64,000 nucleotides of DNA, from positions 2,294,001 through 2,358,000 of the forward strand of contig NZ_CP119862.1 in NCBI RefSeq assembly GCF_029338175.1, in the 5' to 3' direction. Shown here one piece after another: positions 29,877 through 37,159 of the stretch. The notes under the pieces are model-generated. The model made no database searches. It was not told the origin of the DNA and saw only the letters and a list, made by a program, of their open reading frames with translations. Within the stretch, counting starts at the first letter, position 1. Each line of letters begins with the position of its first letter. Source of the stretch: Citrobacter enshiensis (GTDB lineage: Bacteria; Pseudomonadota; Gammaproteobacteria; Enterobacterales; Enterobacteriaceae). Position numbers and translations under genes: made by a program.

Positions 29877-30891
29877 TTTTTTCTGGCTCATCAATATAAA
29901 GCGTCTGGCTGGGAAACGCGAAATCTGCGCCGTGGCTCTGCACGATATCAATAATGTTCAGATAAACATCTTGCTGAACCGCGAGCCATTCTTTCCATAC
30001 TGTGGTTTTGCTAAAACAATAGACCAGAATATTCAGTGATGAGTCTCCGAACTCGTTGAGATACACCAACAGCGTCTGCTTTTGGTCAATATCAGGATGG
30101 TGCTGAAGCATGCTTCTGACCGCCCCAACAATATCGCGGACTTTCCCGGCATCCTCATAACGTAACCCGATCACCGTTTTGATGCGCCTGTTAGTCATTC
30201 TGCCCGGATTTTCTACGCTAATAGAAGAGAATATCGAGTTCGGGACGTACAATGGACGGTGGTCGAATGTATTAATTTTGGTGATCCGCCAGCCAATTTC
30301 AGCCACTGTACCTTCGATATTTCTGTCGGGAGAACGGATCCAGTCGCCGATGCTAAAAGGTCTGTCGAAATAAAGCATGATGCCTGAAAAGAAGTTACTC
30401 AGAATATCTTTACCCGCCATCCCGACGGCGATACCGCCGATCCCGCCAAAGGTCAGCAGACCGGATAAACTCATGCCAAAGTGCTCGCCGTACAATAAAA
30501 CGATCGAAATAATAATCGCGATCTTGATAATACGCGACACGATCCTGGCGCTGGTCACATCCCGGCCTTTATCGATCTGCGCTTTCTCAAATTGGTTGAT
30601 CACTAAAAACAGTTTTATCGTCAGGATAAGCGCAATCAGTGAGGTGCAGATAAAGTCGATCACGCTGGCAGAAATGAACGTCAGCCTGTAGCTCTCAATG
30701 GCATTATTGATGATGCAACCCATCGTGCCGATGATAATCGCGTAAATAAAGAACTGGGCAGCGTGAAAAATAAACCCTTTCTGCCATTTTAATTGTCGGT
30801 AAAGCCAAAATCGCATCACTATCAGCGCGGCACCACAACTGAAAATCACCGCCAGATTGAAAGAATTTTTTAAAATGAGATCTGCAGTCAT
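29866..30891 (-). CDS. ynaI: Mechanosensitive channel of the MscS family, YnaI
   Basis: 341 residues against 343 in E. coli YnaI. Four to five transmembrane helices occupy residues 8-170, including the pore helix with [20 protein letters not shown]; a soluble beta/alpha cage follows, starting around [15 protein letters not shown]. It is an inner-membrane channel gated by membrane tension with low conductance, protecting against hypo-osmotic shock. Monocistronic on the minus strand. Confidence 0.95.
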   Translation of the reverse strand: MTADLILKNSFNLAVIFSCGAALIVMRFWLYRQLKWQKGFIFHAAQFFIYAIIIGTMGCIINNAIESYRLTFISASVIDFICTSLIALILTIKLFLVINQFEKAQIDKGRDVTSARIVSRIIKIAIIISIVLLYGEHFGMSLSGLLTFGGIGGIAVGMAGKDILSNFFSGIMLYFDRPFSIGDWIRSPDRNIEGTVAEIGWRITKINTFDHRPLYVPNSIFSSISVENPGRMTNRRIKTVIGLRYEDAGKVRDIVGAVRSMLQHHPDIDQKQTLLVYLNEFGDSSLNILVYCFSKTTVWKEWLAVQQDVYLNIIDIVQSHGADFAFPSQTLYIDEPEKISH

Positions 30892-31138
30892 AGGTATCGT
30901 TGTTGTTCCTGGAGGGTTATTTACGCATTACGGTCAACCTGAGGGGCTCTCATTTTATCCAGCACCGACGCATAGCGGATAATGGAATGGGCGAAAAAAA
31001 TAGCGTATTTAGCGACAATTTCAGAAGAGCGCCGTTAATGTGAACGTAATGTCACAGCTTCTCGGGCAGACAATCGCGTATTGTCATGCTATTGTTACGC
31101 GCAAGTAACAGAGCTTTCATCTGCAAAAGGACGATACT

Positions 31139-31399
31139 ATGATCATGACAACGCTGAAGACAGCAAAGGGGAAGAAGTTTCTGTTGTGCCTGCTGGGGGT
31201 ATTTATTATCGCGGCGTCAGTGGTGACGCGTGCGACCATCGGAGGGGTGATAGAGCAATACGATATTCCGCTGTCTGACTGGACGACGTCAATGTATGCC
31301 ATTCAATCTTCGATGATTTTCGTCTACAGCCTGGTCTTTACGATCTTACTGGCGATTCCGTTGGGGATCTATTTCCTGGGTGGCGAGGATAAACACTGA
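31139..31399 (+). CDS. ynaJ: Small membrane protein YnaJ (DUF2534)
   Basis: 86 residues, one more than E. coli YnaJ. It has two hydrophobic segments, about residues 14-32 and 52-78, the second preceded by the conserved SDWTTSMYAIQSSM. Start codons at 31139 (ATGATC) and 31145 (ATGACA) are both possible; AAAGGACG precedes. Inner membrane; function unknown. A terminator and a REP element follow directly. Confidence 0.9.
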   Translation: MIMTTLKTAKGKKFLLCLLGVFIIAASVVTRATIGGVIEQYDIPLSDWTTSMYAIQSSMIFVYSLVFTILLAIPLGIYFLGGEDKH

Positions 31400-31406
31400 G
31401 CAGAAA

Positions 31407-31432
31407 AAGGCCCGACGCACTGGCCGGGCCTT
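31407..31432 (+). terminator. Terminator after ynaJ
   Basis: AAGGCCCG-N10-CGGGCCTT pairs perfectly over 8 bp, 7 bases after the ynaJ stop. Only two T follow, but the position and the REP element behind it mark the end of ynaJ and, on the other strand, of uspE. Confidence 0.65.
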
Positions 31433-31440
31433 GATGGCAG

Positions 31441-31471
31441 GCCGGATAAGGTGTTAACACCGCCATCCGGC
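31441..31471. repeat. REP/BIME-type palindromic element
   Basis: GCCGGAT...ATCCGGC with the inner GGTGTTAACACC palindrome matches the enterobacterial REP consensus (GCCGGATAAGGCG type). It lies between the 3' ends of ynaJ and uspE, the usual location of REP units between convergent genes. Confidence 0.8.
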
Positions 31472-31486
31472 ATTTTCATGAGCTGA

Positions 31487-32437
31487 TTAATCGTCTTCTT
31501 CGTCGTCCAGTTCAACCGGCGTCTGATACTGGTCGGGTTTGATGACCAGCAGGTCACAGCGCAGATGGTCGATGACCTGTTCCGCCGTATTACCGAGGAA
31601 CGCTGCGGAGAGCCCCGTGCGTCCGACCGTACCCAATACCACAATCCCCGCTTGCAGATGCTCTGCTAAATCAGGAATCACTTCTTCCGGCAGGCCTTTT
31701 TCAACGTGCGTGACATCCTCATTAATACTGAATTTTTGCCGCAGCGCTTTCATCGCCAGCAGATGTTGTCCACGGATCGCATCGTTATAAACGCTCGGAT
31801 CAAATTCAGGCAACTCAATGGCAATATTGATAGGCGTGACAGGATACGCGCCAACCAAATGCACTTCGGTATGGTTGACCTGCTCTGCGAGTTGTATCGT
31901 CTCTTTAACCAGTTTTTCGTTCAGAGCATTATGGTACTGTTCTTCACTTGCCAGATTTACCGCAACAAGGGCTTTACCCCCTTCAGGCCAGGGCTGATCT
32001 TTCACCATCCAGACCGGACTTGGACATTTCCGTAACAGATGCCAGTCAGTAGGGGTAAAGATGACGGCCTCCAGTCGGTCGTGCTGGTGCGCCATTTTCA
32101 GAACCAGGTCGTGCTTGCTACTGACGACTTCCTGGATGATCGCCTCAAAGGGACGGTTGTGCCAGACCACTTTAATATCAACAGGAATACCTGCATCAAT
32201 ATAGTATTTTGCTTGTTCACGTATCCATGCTGTTCGCTGGCTGATGACGCCCTGACGCATCGCCGTGCGCTCATCAGGCGACAGCAGGGTAGTCATCTCA
32301 TAGGAAAAGTCATAGATCGGCAGAAAGGCTTTGATTGTGCCACCAATCCGTTGATGCAAATAAACAGCTCGCCGTAATGCTGGTTGATCGTCCTGGTTCG
32401 GATCGATGACCACCAGCATGTTTTGATACATAGCCAT
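31487..32437 (-). CDS. uspE: Universal stress protein E
   Basis: 316 residues from ATG 32437 ([15 protein letters not shown]), preceded by AAGGAG; an upstream ATG adds eight residues without support. Two tandem Usp domains (about 1-150 and 155-300) are present; the second has the nucleotide-binding [18 protein letters not shown] loop. It ends with an acidic tail ELDDEEDD. UspE affects DNA-damage survival, aggregation and motility in E. coli. It is followed upstream by a 1-kb insertion that separates it from fnr. Confidence 0.96.
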   Translation of the reverse strand: MAMYQNMLVVIDPNQDDQPALRRAVYLHQRIGGTIKAFLPIYDFSYEMTTLLSPDERTAMRQGVISQRTAWIREQAKYYIDAGIPVDIKVVWHNRPFEAIIQEVVSSKHDLVLKMAHQHDRLEAVIFTPTDWHLLRKCPSPVWMVKDQPWPEGGKALVAVNLASEEQYHNALNEKLVKETIQLAEQVNHTEVHLVGAYPVTPINIAIELPEFDPSVYNDAIRGQHLLAMKALRQKFSINEDVTHVEKGLPEEVIPDLAEHLQAGIVVLGTVGRTGLSAAFLGNTAEQVIDHLRCDLLVIKPDQYQTPVELDDEEDD

Positions 32438-32507
32438 ACAGGGTCTCCTTACAACTGTCACCGCACTTTGTATTTAAAAGAGTAACCCATATATGGTGAT
32501 TGAAACA

Positions 32508-32537
32508 GGGAAGAACCTTCTGCCAGATCAATAAATT
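32508..32537. repeat. Direct repeat, left copy (att-like), uspE-fnr insertion
   Basis: The 30 bases beginning GGGAAGAACCTTCTG and ending ATAAATT recur at 33435-33464 in the same orientation with three mismatches. A decayed integrase 3' end lies immediately to the right. The arrangement is that of an attL site; this is inference. Confidence 0.6.
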
Positions 32538-32599
32538 GGGGAAATTTATCGTTTTTGACACTATCCCGTTTAAATTGAAGAACTTTCTTCAGGATATAT

Positions 32600-32805
32600 G
32601 TCGCTTTGGGGAGATCTGGAGGCAATGCCGTCGGTATACGGTTATTCAGCATATTGACCTGATCCTGGCGCATATCTCCCATCCATTTTGAGTAACTATG
32701 CGGCATCCTCATGCCCCATCTGACGGGTAATAAAAGAGGGGTTTGCATCCGCTGAAAGAGCCCAACAGGCAAAAGTGTGCCGTGGCGGGTAAACATGCCG
32801 TTTCC
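32600..32805 (-). pseudogene. Decayed phage-type integrase, C-terminal remnant 1
   Basis: On the minus strand from about 32803 one frame reads RHVYPPRHTFACWALSADAN and then PSFITRQMGHEDAA before a TAG. A second frame, a few codons further on, continues as YSKWMGDMRQDQVNMLNNRI and ends PTALPPDLPKA. These are the consecutive C-terminal blocks of a lambdoid tyrosine recombinase (RHTFA box, GHE box, Tyr-containing YSKW block), joined by a small deletion/frameshift. No N-terminal half is left. A 142-codon open frame that runs through the same DNA is a chance frame, because it misreads the RHTFA/GHE part. Confidence 0.8.
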
Positions 32806-32917
32806 GTATTTTGGCGTTATATTTCGGTACAAAAACGAATCTGATTTGCTGTTGTTCAGCTTTACTTTCTCTGGTGGTGGGGGCATTTTAAAACCTTATT
32901 TCTACAAGGACTTTAAA

Positions 32918-33211
32918 ATGAGCATCATTTATGTTGTTGTTTTAACTTATATAAAACCACTTGAAGACGTTGATTCTCAAATCCCTCAACATGTCGAGTG
33001 GCTTAAGCAAGGTTACTCAGATGGTGTATTTCTTGCCTCGGGAAGGAGAATTCCCCGAAATGGCGGTGTGATTCTGGCAAAATGCGACAGCATTGAATCA
33101 CTGGAAGAGCGTCTCAGCCAGGATCCCTTTCAAAAATTGAATATTGCTAAAGCTGAAATTATTCCCTTTGAAGCCACCATGAAAGCTCAGTTTCTGGAAA
33201 GTATTTTCTGA
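32918..33211 (+). CDS. YCII-related domain protein
   Basis: 97 residues from ATG 32918 (MSIIYVVVLTYIKPLEDVD), with AAGGA nine bases upstream; a longer frame from 32777 is unlikely because it runs through the integrase remnant. The YCII fold (ferredoxin-like) is suggested by HVEWLKQGYSDGVFLASGRR, where the family has its conserved His and the Gly-rich turn, and by GGVILAKCDSIESL. The enzymatic role of YCII proteins is mostly unknown. Base composition is lower in GC than in neighbouring uspE and fnr, and it sits between att-like repeats, so it is probably acquired cargo. Confidence 0.8.
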   Translation: MSIIYVVVLTYIKPLEDVDSQIPQHVEWLKQGYSDGVFLASGRRIPRNGGVILAKCDSIESLEERLSQDPFQKLNIAKAEIIPFEATMKAQFLESIF

Positions 33212-33219
33212 CTTTATAT

Positions 33220-33244
33220 CGGCTCAGTAGCTCATATTGAGCCG
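33220..33244 (+). terminator. Stem-loop after the YCII gene
   Basis: CGGCTCA-N11-TGAGCCG is a perfect 7-bp stem, 8 bases after the stop codon. No T run follows, so terminator strength is uncertain. Confidence 0.5.
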
Positions 33245-33342
33245 CCCATCATGGAACATTCCCCAGTTTGATGCATTCCCTGTTTCGGTGTCTTCTGGCT
33301 TTTATTCTCAGCCGCCTTATTTTGCTATTTACTGCTTTGGCA

Positions 33343-33375
33343 TTACTGTTTGAGGCTGCGAAAACGTCCGCACAT
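33343..33375 (-). pseudogene. Possible 5' stub of a SRAP (YedK/HMCES) gene
   Basis: GGAGGTTTCC precedes an ATG at 33375 that reads MCGRFRSLKQ and then stops. MCGRF with Cys2 is the invariant start of SRAP domain proteins, in which Cys2 crosslinks abasic sites. Ten codons are too few for proof; a chance match is possible. It lies inside the same repeat-bounded insertion as the YCII gene. Confidence 0.3.
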
Positions 33376-33434
33376 GGAAACCTCCAGATGTCAGACCGAA
33401 AGTATTGAATAAAGCGAGTGGTTAACTTGAAGGG

Positions 33435-33464
33435 GGGAAGAACCTTCTGACAAATCGATAAATT
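33435..33464. repeat. Direct repeat, right copy (att-like), uspE-fnr insertion
   Basis: This matches the copy at 32508-32537 at 27 of 30 positions. It overlaps the left arm of the hairpin that follows fnr, so the presumed attB would be the fnr terminator region. Confidence 0.6.
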
Positions 33465-33482
33465 TAACGATTTGACAGAAGG
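33443..33482 (-). terminator. Long hairpin downstream of fnr
   Basis: CCTTCTGACAAATCG and CGATTTGACAGAAGG pair over 15 bp with one mismatch around a ten-base AT-rich loop, 25 bases after the fnr stop. In the fnr direction it is followed by TTCTTCC, a weak pyrimidine tail. It is the likely end of the fnr transcript. Confidence 0.65.
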
Positions 33483-33506
33483 ATAACTGACACGTTTGCG
33501 AAAAGA

Positions 33507-34259
33507 TTAGGCAACGTTACGCGTATGACCCGCCAGAACTGCCAGCGCATCGCTATTTTCAATCGTAATATATTTACCTTTGACCGCCAGCATTCCGCTT
33601 TTCTGGAAACGCCCCAGCAGACGGCTAATGGTTTCGACCGTTAACCCGAGGTAATTACCGATATCGCCACGCGTCATGGTCAGACGGAATTCACGCGGTG
33701 AGAAACCACGTTGCGCAAATCGGCGAGACAGATTGTAGATAAAGGCGGCCAGACGTTCTTCCGCATTTTTCTTCGACAATAACAGGATCATATCCTGATC
33801 GCCTTTGATCTCGCCACTCATCAGACGCATCATCTGTTGACGCAGATTCGGCATTTTGCCCGACAGGTCATCCAGCGTCTCGAACGGGATTTCGCATACC
33901 ATTGAGGTTTCCAGCGCCTGAGCGAAACTCGGGTGATGACCGCTACCAATGGCGTCAAAACCGACCAGATCCCCTGCGAGATGAAAACCGGTGATCTGCT
34001 CATCGCCTTGTTCAGTGATGGTGTAGCTCTTAATCGTGCCGGAGCGGATAGCATAGAGTGACTTCAGCTCATCACCTGCTTTGAACAGCGTCTGGCCTTT
34101 TTGAATAGGCTTTTTACGCTCGATGATATTATCAAGCTGGTCAAGCTCATGCTCGTTAAGTGTGAACGGGATGCAAAGCTGGCTGATGCTGCAATCCTGG
34201 CAATGGATAGCACAACCGCCAGACTGAATGCGCCGTATAATTCGCTTTTCCGGGATCAT
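33507..34259 (-). CDS. fnr: Oxygen-sensing regulator FNR
   Basis: 250 residues from ATG 34259 ([16 protein letters not shown]); an open frame extends 26 codons upstream across the promoter and is not used. The 4Fe-4S ligands Cys20, Cys23, Cys29 ([11 protein letters not shown]) and Cys122 (SMVCEIPF) are present, then a cyclic-nucleotide-binding-type fold and the C-terminal helix-turn-helix ending [16 protein letters not shown], whose Glu and Ser/Arg contact TTGAT. It activates anaerobic genes, including the FnrS sRNA at 40639. Autoregulated through the box at 34279. Confidence 0.98.
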   Translation of the reverse strand: MIPEKRIIRRIQSGGCAIHCQDCSISQLCIPFTLNEHELDQLDNIIERKKPIQKGQTLFKAGDELKSLYAIRSGTIKSYTITEQGDEQITGFHLAGDLVGFDAIGSGHHPSFAQALETSMVCEIPFETLDDLSGKMPNLRQQMMRLMSGEIKGDQDMILLLSKKNAEERLAAFIYNLSRRFAQRGFSPREFRLTMTRGDIGNYLGLTVETISRLLGRFQKSGMLAVKGKYITIENSDALAVLAGHTRNVA

Positions 34260-34278
34260 AGGTCTGCTCAAGCCGTAA

Positions 34279-34292
34279 TTGATATTTGTCAA
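34279..34292 (-). promoter_or_regulatory. FNR box at the fnr promoter
   Basis: TTGATATTTGTCAA (plus strand) matches TTGATNNNNATCAA at nine of ten defined positions. It ends 20 bases before the fnr start codon, the position of the known autorepression site near the transcript start in E. coli. Confidence 0.85.
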
Positions 34293-34453
34293 TTTTAACA
34301 TCTTTTTGGTGAGCACGTAAGTCTGCGCTACCCCCAATAGGGGATAATTCAGACATAAGTGGAGTGAATATTTATATCTCTTTGAAAATACTTAAGTTAT
34401 CTGCGGTTACTTTACAGTAAAGTGTGAAGTAGATGGCACGAATTGCCTGGATT

Positions 34454-34969
34454 CTAAAGTAGCAGGTAACCTTCATGGCGGAGTAGCCACTCTTTTCGCT
34501 GCACGCCGCCAGCATACCCGGTCATCGTGCCATTACGTCCAATAACGCGATGGCAGGGCACAACAATACTGACAGGATTTGCGCCATTGGCGGCACCGAC
34601 AGCGCGTGCGGCACCAGGGCGACCTAACTGTTCGGCTAACTGGCCGTAATGCATAACATGTCCGCACGGAATGGACCGTAGCGCCCGCCACACCTCACGT
34701 TGAAAATCGGTGCCGCCGGTGGCGGTTTCCAGCGTATCGATAATGCTGAGATTGCCCGCAAAATAGTCAGAGAGCTTATCGCTCAGGCCGCCGGGATTTT
34801 TGGCGACAACACGCTCGTACCCTTCGCTGCGATAATGAATATCCAGCAATTGCTCCATACGGTCGCTGTGTTGCTCCCACTCGATAGCGCGCAGGCGAAA
34901 TTGTTCATCGCAAATCACCCACAGCGGCCCCAGCGGAGTCGCAATGTTGTCTTGAAGTAATTTCAGCAT
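34454..34969 (-). CDS. ogt: Methylated-DNA-protein cysteine methyltransferase Ogt
   Basis: 171 residues from ATG 34969 ([17 protein letters not shown]), preceded by AAGGGAAACGG; longer frames upstream are not supported. The active-site Cys is in [12 protein letters not shown], with the conserved GGT and [11 protein letters not shown] blocks before it. It repairs O6-alkylguanine and O4-alkylthymine by irreversible transfer to Cys. Monocistronic, same strand as fnr; in E. coli the abg genes and McaS lie between it and smrA, but not here. Confidence 0.96.
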   Translation of the reverse strand: MLKLLQDNIATPLGPLWVICDEQFRLRAIEWEQHSDRMEQLLDIHYRSEGYERVVAKNPGGLSDKLSDYFAGNLSIIDTLETATGGTDFQREVWRALRSIPCGHVMHYGQLAEQLGRPGAARAVGAANGANPVSIVVPCHRVIGRNGTMTGYAGGVQRKEWLLRHEGYLLL

Positions 34970-35194
34970 CCGTTTCCCTTTATTCAGAACAGGATATGTC
35001 CGACACGGTCGGCAAAATGACAAGATATCATGCGATGATGATCGGCATCTATACCCTATAAAGAGAAGGATGCACCGCTCAGTGGCCCACACCGAAGTGC
35101 ATCCTGACCTGTTATTGGAAACAACTGTAAAGCGTTGTCGGCATAATATCGTGCGGTTATGATAGTGCAGAAGCTAAAAGCGGGAGGATGAATC

Positions 35195-35758
35195 ATGAAC
35201 CTTGACGACACATCGCTATTTCTAGACGCCATGGAGGATGTCCAGCCGCTAAAGCGTTGCACGGATATACACTGGCAGCCCACGCGTAATCAGCGTGCAC
35301 CGCAGCGTCTGGATACGCTCCAGCTTGATAATTTTCTCACCACCGGTTATTTGGATATTATCCCGCTCAGTCAACCGTTGGAATTTCGCCGGGAAGGTCT
35401 GCAGCAAGGGGTGACCGACAAACTGCGTTTAGGTAAGTACAGCCAGCAGGCGAGCCTGAATTTGTTGCGCCAGCCTGTTGAAGAGTGCCGCAAGATGCTG
35501 TTCAGTTTCATTTTACAGGCACTGCAGGACGGCTTACGTAATGTGCTGATTATCCACGGTAAGGGACGGGAAGACCGTTCACATGCCAATGTCATCCGCA
35601 GTTATGTCGCGCGATGGCTGACAGAGTTCGACGATGTGCAGGCCTATTGTTCGGCGTTACCGCATCATGGCGGCAGCGGTGCATGCTATGTTGCGTTGCG
35701 CAAAACAGCGCAGGCGAAGCAGGAAAACTGGGAACGTCACGCCAAGCGCAGTCGCTAG
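35195..35758 (+). CDS. smrA: Smr-domain DNA/RNA endonuclease SmrA
   Basis: 187 residues, the E. coli length. An N-terminal DUF-type region is followed by the Smr domain (about 90-175) with NVLIIHGKGRED and the GGSGACYVALR end. E. coli SmrA (YdaL) has DNA endonuclease activity in vitro; its cellular role is unknown. The ribosome site GGGAGGATGAATC precedes ATG 35195. Confidence 0.94.
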   Translation: MNLDDTSLFLDAMEDVQPLKRCTDIHWQPTRNQRAPQRLDTLQLDNFLTTGYLDIIPLSQPLEFRREGLQQGVTDKLRLGKYSQQASLNLLRQPVEECRKMLFSFILQALQDGLRNVLIIHGKGREDRSHANVIRSYVARWLTEFDDVQAYCSALPHHGGSGACYVALRKTAQAKQENWERHAKRSR

Positions 35759-35859
35759 CGATATCACGGTAAAAATGCGCCTGCGCCGCCTGGTGCGGGC
35801 GCAAAATCAGGACAGAAAACACAGCGTCTTCCGTGACGCATCAACAGTATCATGCGACG

Positions 35860-37092
35860 TCAGGCGGCGAGCACTCTGTTACGCCCGTCATTTTTGGCTT
35901 TGTATAACGCATCGTCCACGCGTTTAAACAACTCGTCGATACTTTCATTCTGTTCATGCCGCGCCACACCAATACTGACCGTAAAACGCGGTAAGCCAGC
36001 GATACTGATTTTGGCGACACTGGCGCGCAGGGTTTCAGCGATAGTCATCGCCGTATCCAGCGGCGTGCGCGGCAGCAGTAACACAAACTCTTCACCTCCC
36101 CAGCGAAAAACCAGGTCGCCTTTACGGGCGTGTGCTTCAAGCGTTCGTGAAAGGGCACGCAACACCTCATCGCCTTTCAGATGGCCATAAAGATCGTTGA
36201 TGCTCTTAAAGCGATCGGTGTCGATCAGCAGCAAACTGTAATCCTGCGTCAGCGCTAAATGGGGTGTCTGGCTCTGCTCGGTAAGTTGATAAAACTGTCT
36301 TCGGTTCAATAAACCGGTGAGATCGTCATGCATGGCGGCGCGTTCCAGTTCCTGCTCCAGCCGCTTTTGTTCGGTGATGTCGTGGATGATACATAACATA
36401 AGTCGTTCGCCGTATATTTCGATAGGCCCGGCATACGTTTGTACGTGACGGGTGGAGCCGTCAGCCAGTTTGTGAACGAAATTGAGCGGCTTATGACCTC
36501 CAGGCAAACGTGCGACTTCATGCATAATAGGCAGCACATGACGGCCTAATTCATTAATTTCCCACGTATGCTTTTGGCATATTACCTCGTGGCTGTAGCC
36601 GTAGAAGTTCATGGCAGCCAGGTTTGCATCCACAATCAGCCCCTCTCTGGAGGGATCAATCAGCAGCATGGGCGCGGTGTTTGTCTGGAAAAAACGGGCA
36701 TAGAAGCCCTGTTTCTTGCGCTGATAGTTTGCAGAACGGCTGGCCTTGAGCCCCTGTATCGCCTGCACTTCGAACCCCTCAAAGACAATCACATCGTCCT
36801 CAGTTGCGAGTGTTTTGACGGAAAGTCGGCAGGTCAGCGCATTTTCCTGGCCATTGCAACAGACCGTCAGAATTTCGACAATATCCCGCTGGTTTCGTAG
36901 GTCAGTGATATACATGGACAATTCATTTTGTGCATGGGCTGAAAATAACCCTTTGCGCAGTTGACTGAATGTATTTTCCTGCATCAGTTCCCGTGCGGCG
37001 GTATTAGCAAATACCAGTGCTTCTTTATGCGGTGAGACGATCCAAACAGGAACGGTTAATAAATCCAGGGCATTGAATTCGTGTGCAATCAT
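35860..37092 (-). CDS. dgcM: Diguanylate cyclase DgcM
   Basis: 410 residues from ATG 37092 (MIAHEFNALDLLTVPVW), the E. coli DgcM (YdaM) length. It has PAS domains (about 8-110 and 135-250, the second with HDITEQKRLE) and a GGDEF domain. The catalytic motif is RWGGEEF with an allosteric I-site RKGD exactly five residues before it, so product inhibition by c-di-GMP is expected. In E. coli DgcM activates MlrA for csgD/curli transcription, opposed by PdeR. The upstream MHYT-GGDEF-EAL gene lies 67 bases away on the same strand, so co-transcription is possible. Confidence 0.95.
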   Translation of the reverse strand: MIAHEFNALDLLTVPVWIVSPHKEALVFANTAARELMQENTFSQLRKGLFSAHAQNELSMYITDLRNQRDIVEILTVCCNGQENALTCRLSVKTLATEDDVIVFEGFEVQAIQGLKASRSANYQRKKQGFYARFFQTNTAPMLLIDPSREGLIVDANLAAMNFYGYSHEVICQKHTWEINELGRHVLPIMHEVARLPGGHKPLNFVHKLADGSTRHVQTYAGPIEIYGERLMLCIIHDITEQKRLEQELERAAMHDDLTGLLNRRQFYQLTEQSQTPHLALTQDYSLLLIDTDRFKSINDLYGHLKGDEVLRALSRTLEAHARKGDLVFRWGGEEFVLLLPRTPLDTAMTIAETLRASVAKISIAGLPRFTVSIGVARHEQNESIDELFKRVDDALYKAKNDGRNRVLAA

Positions 37093-37159
37093 CGATAATC
37101 CTGTTATCTTCACATGCTGTGCAGCCAATTATTGGCAGATCATTTTTATCATCAATCTC

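Noticed and set aside
32458-32886. 142-codon minus-strand open frame as a real gene
   Set aside because: It crosses a frameshifted integrase remnant; conserved recombinase blocks are split between frames, so the long frame is accidental.
34260-34337. 26-codon N-terminal extension of FNR
   Set aside because: It spans the FNR box and promoter; the conserved protein starts [10 protein letters not shown] at 34259.
35093-35194. McaS small RNA between ogt and smrA, as in E. coli
   Set aside because: The 102-bp gap does not contain the McaS sequence or its terminator; abg genes are also absent.
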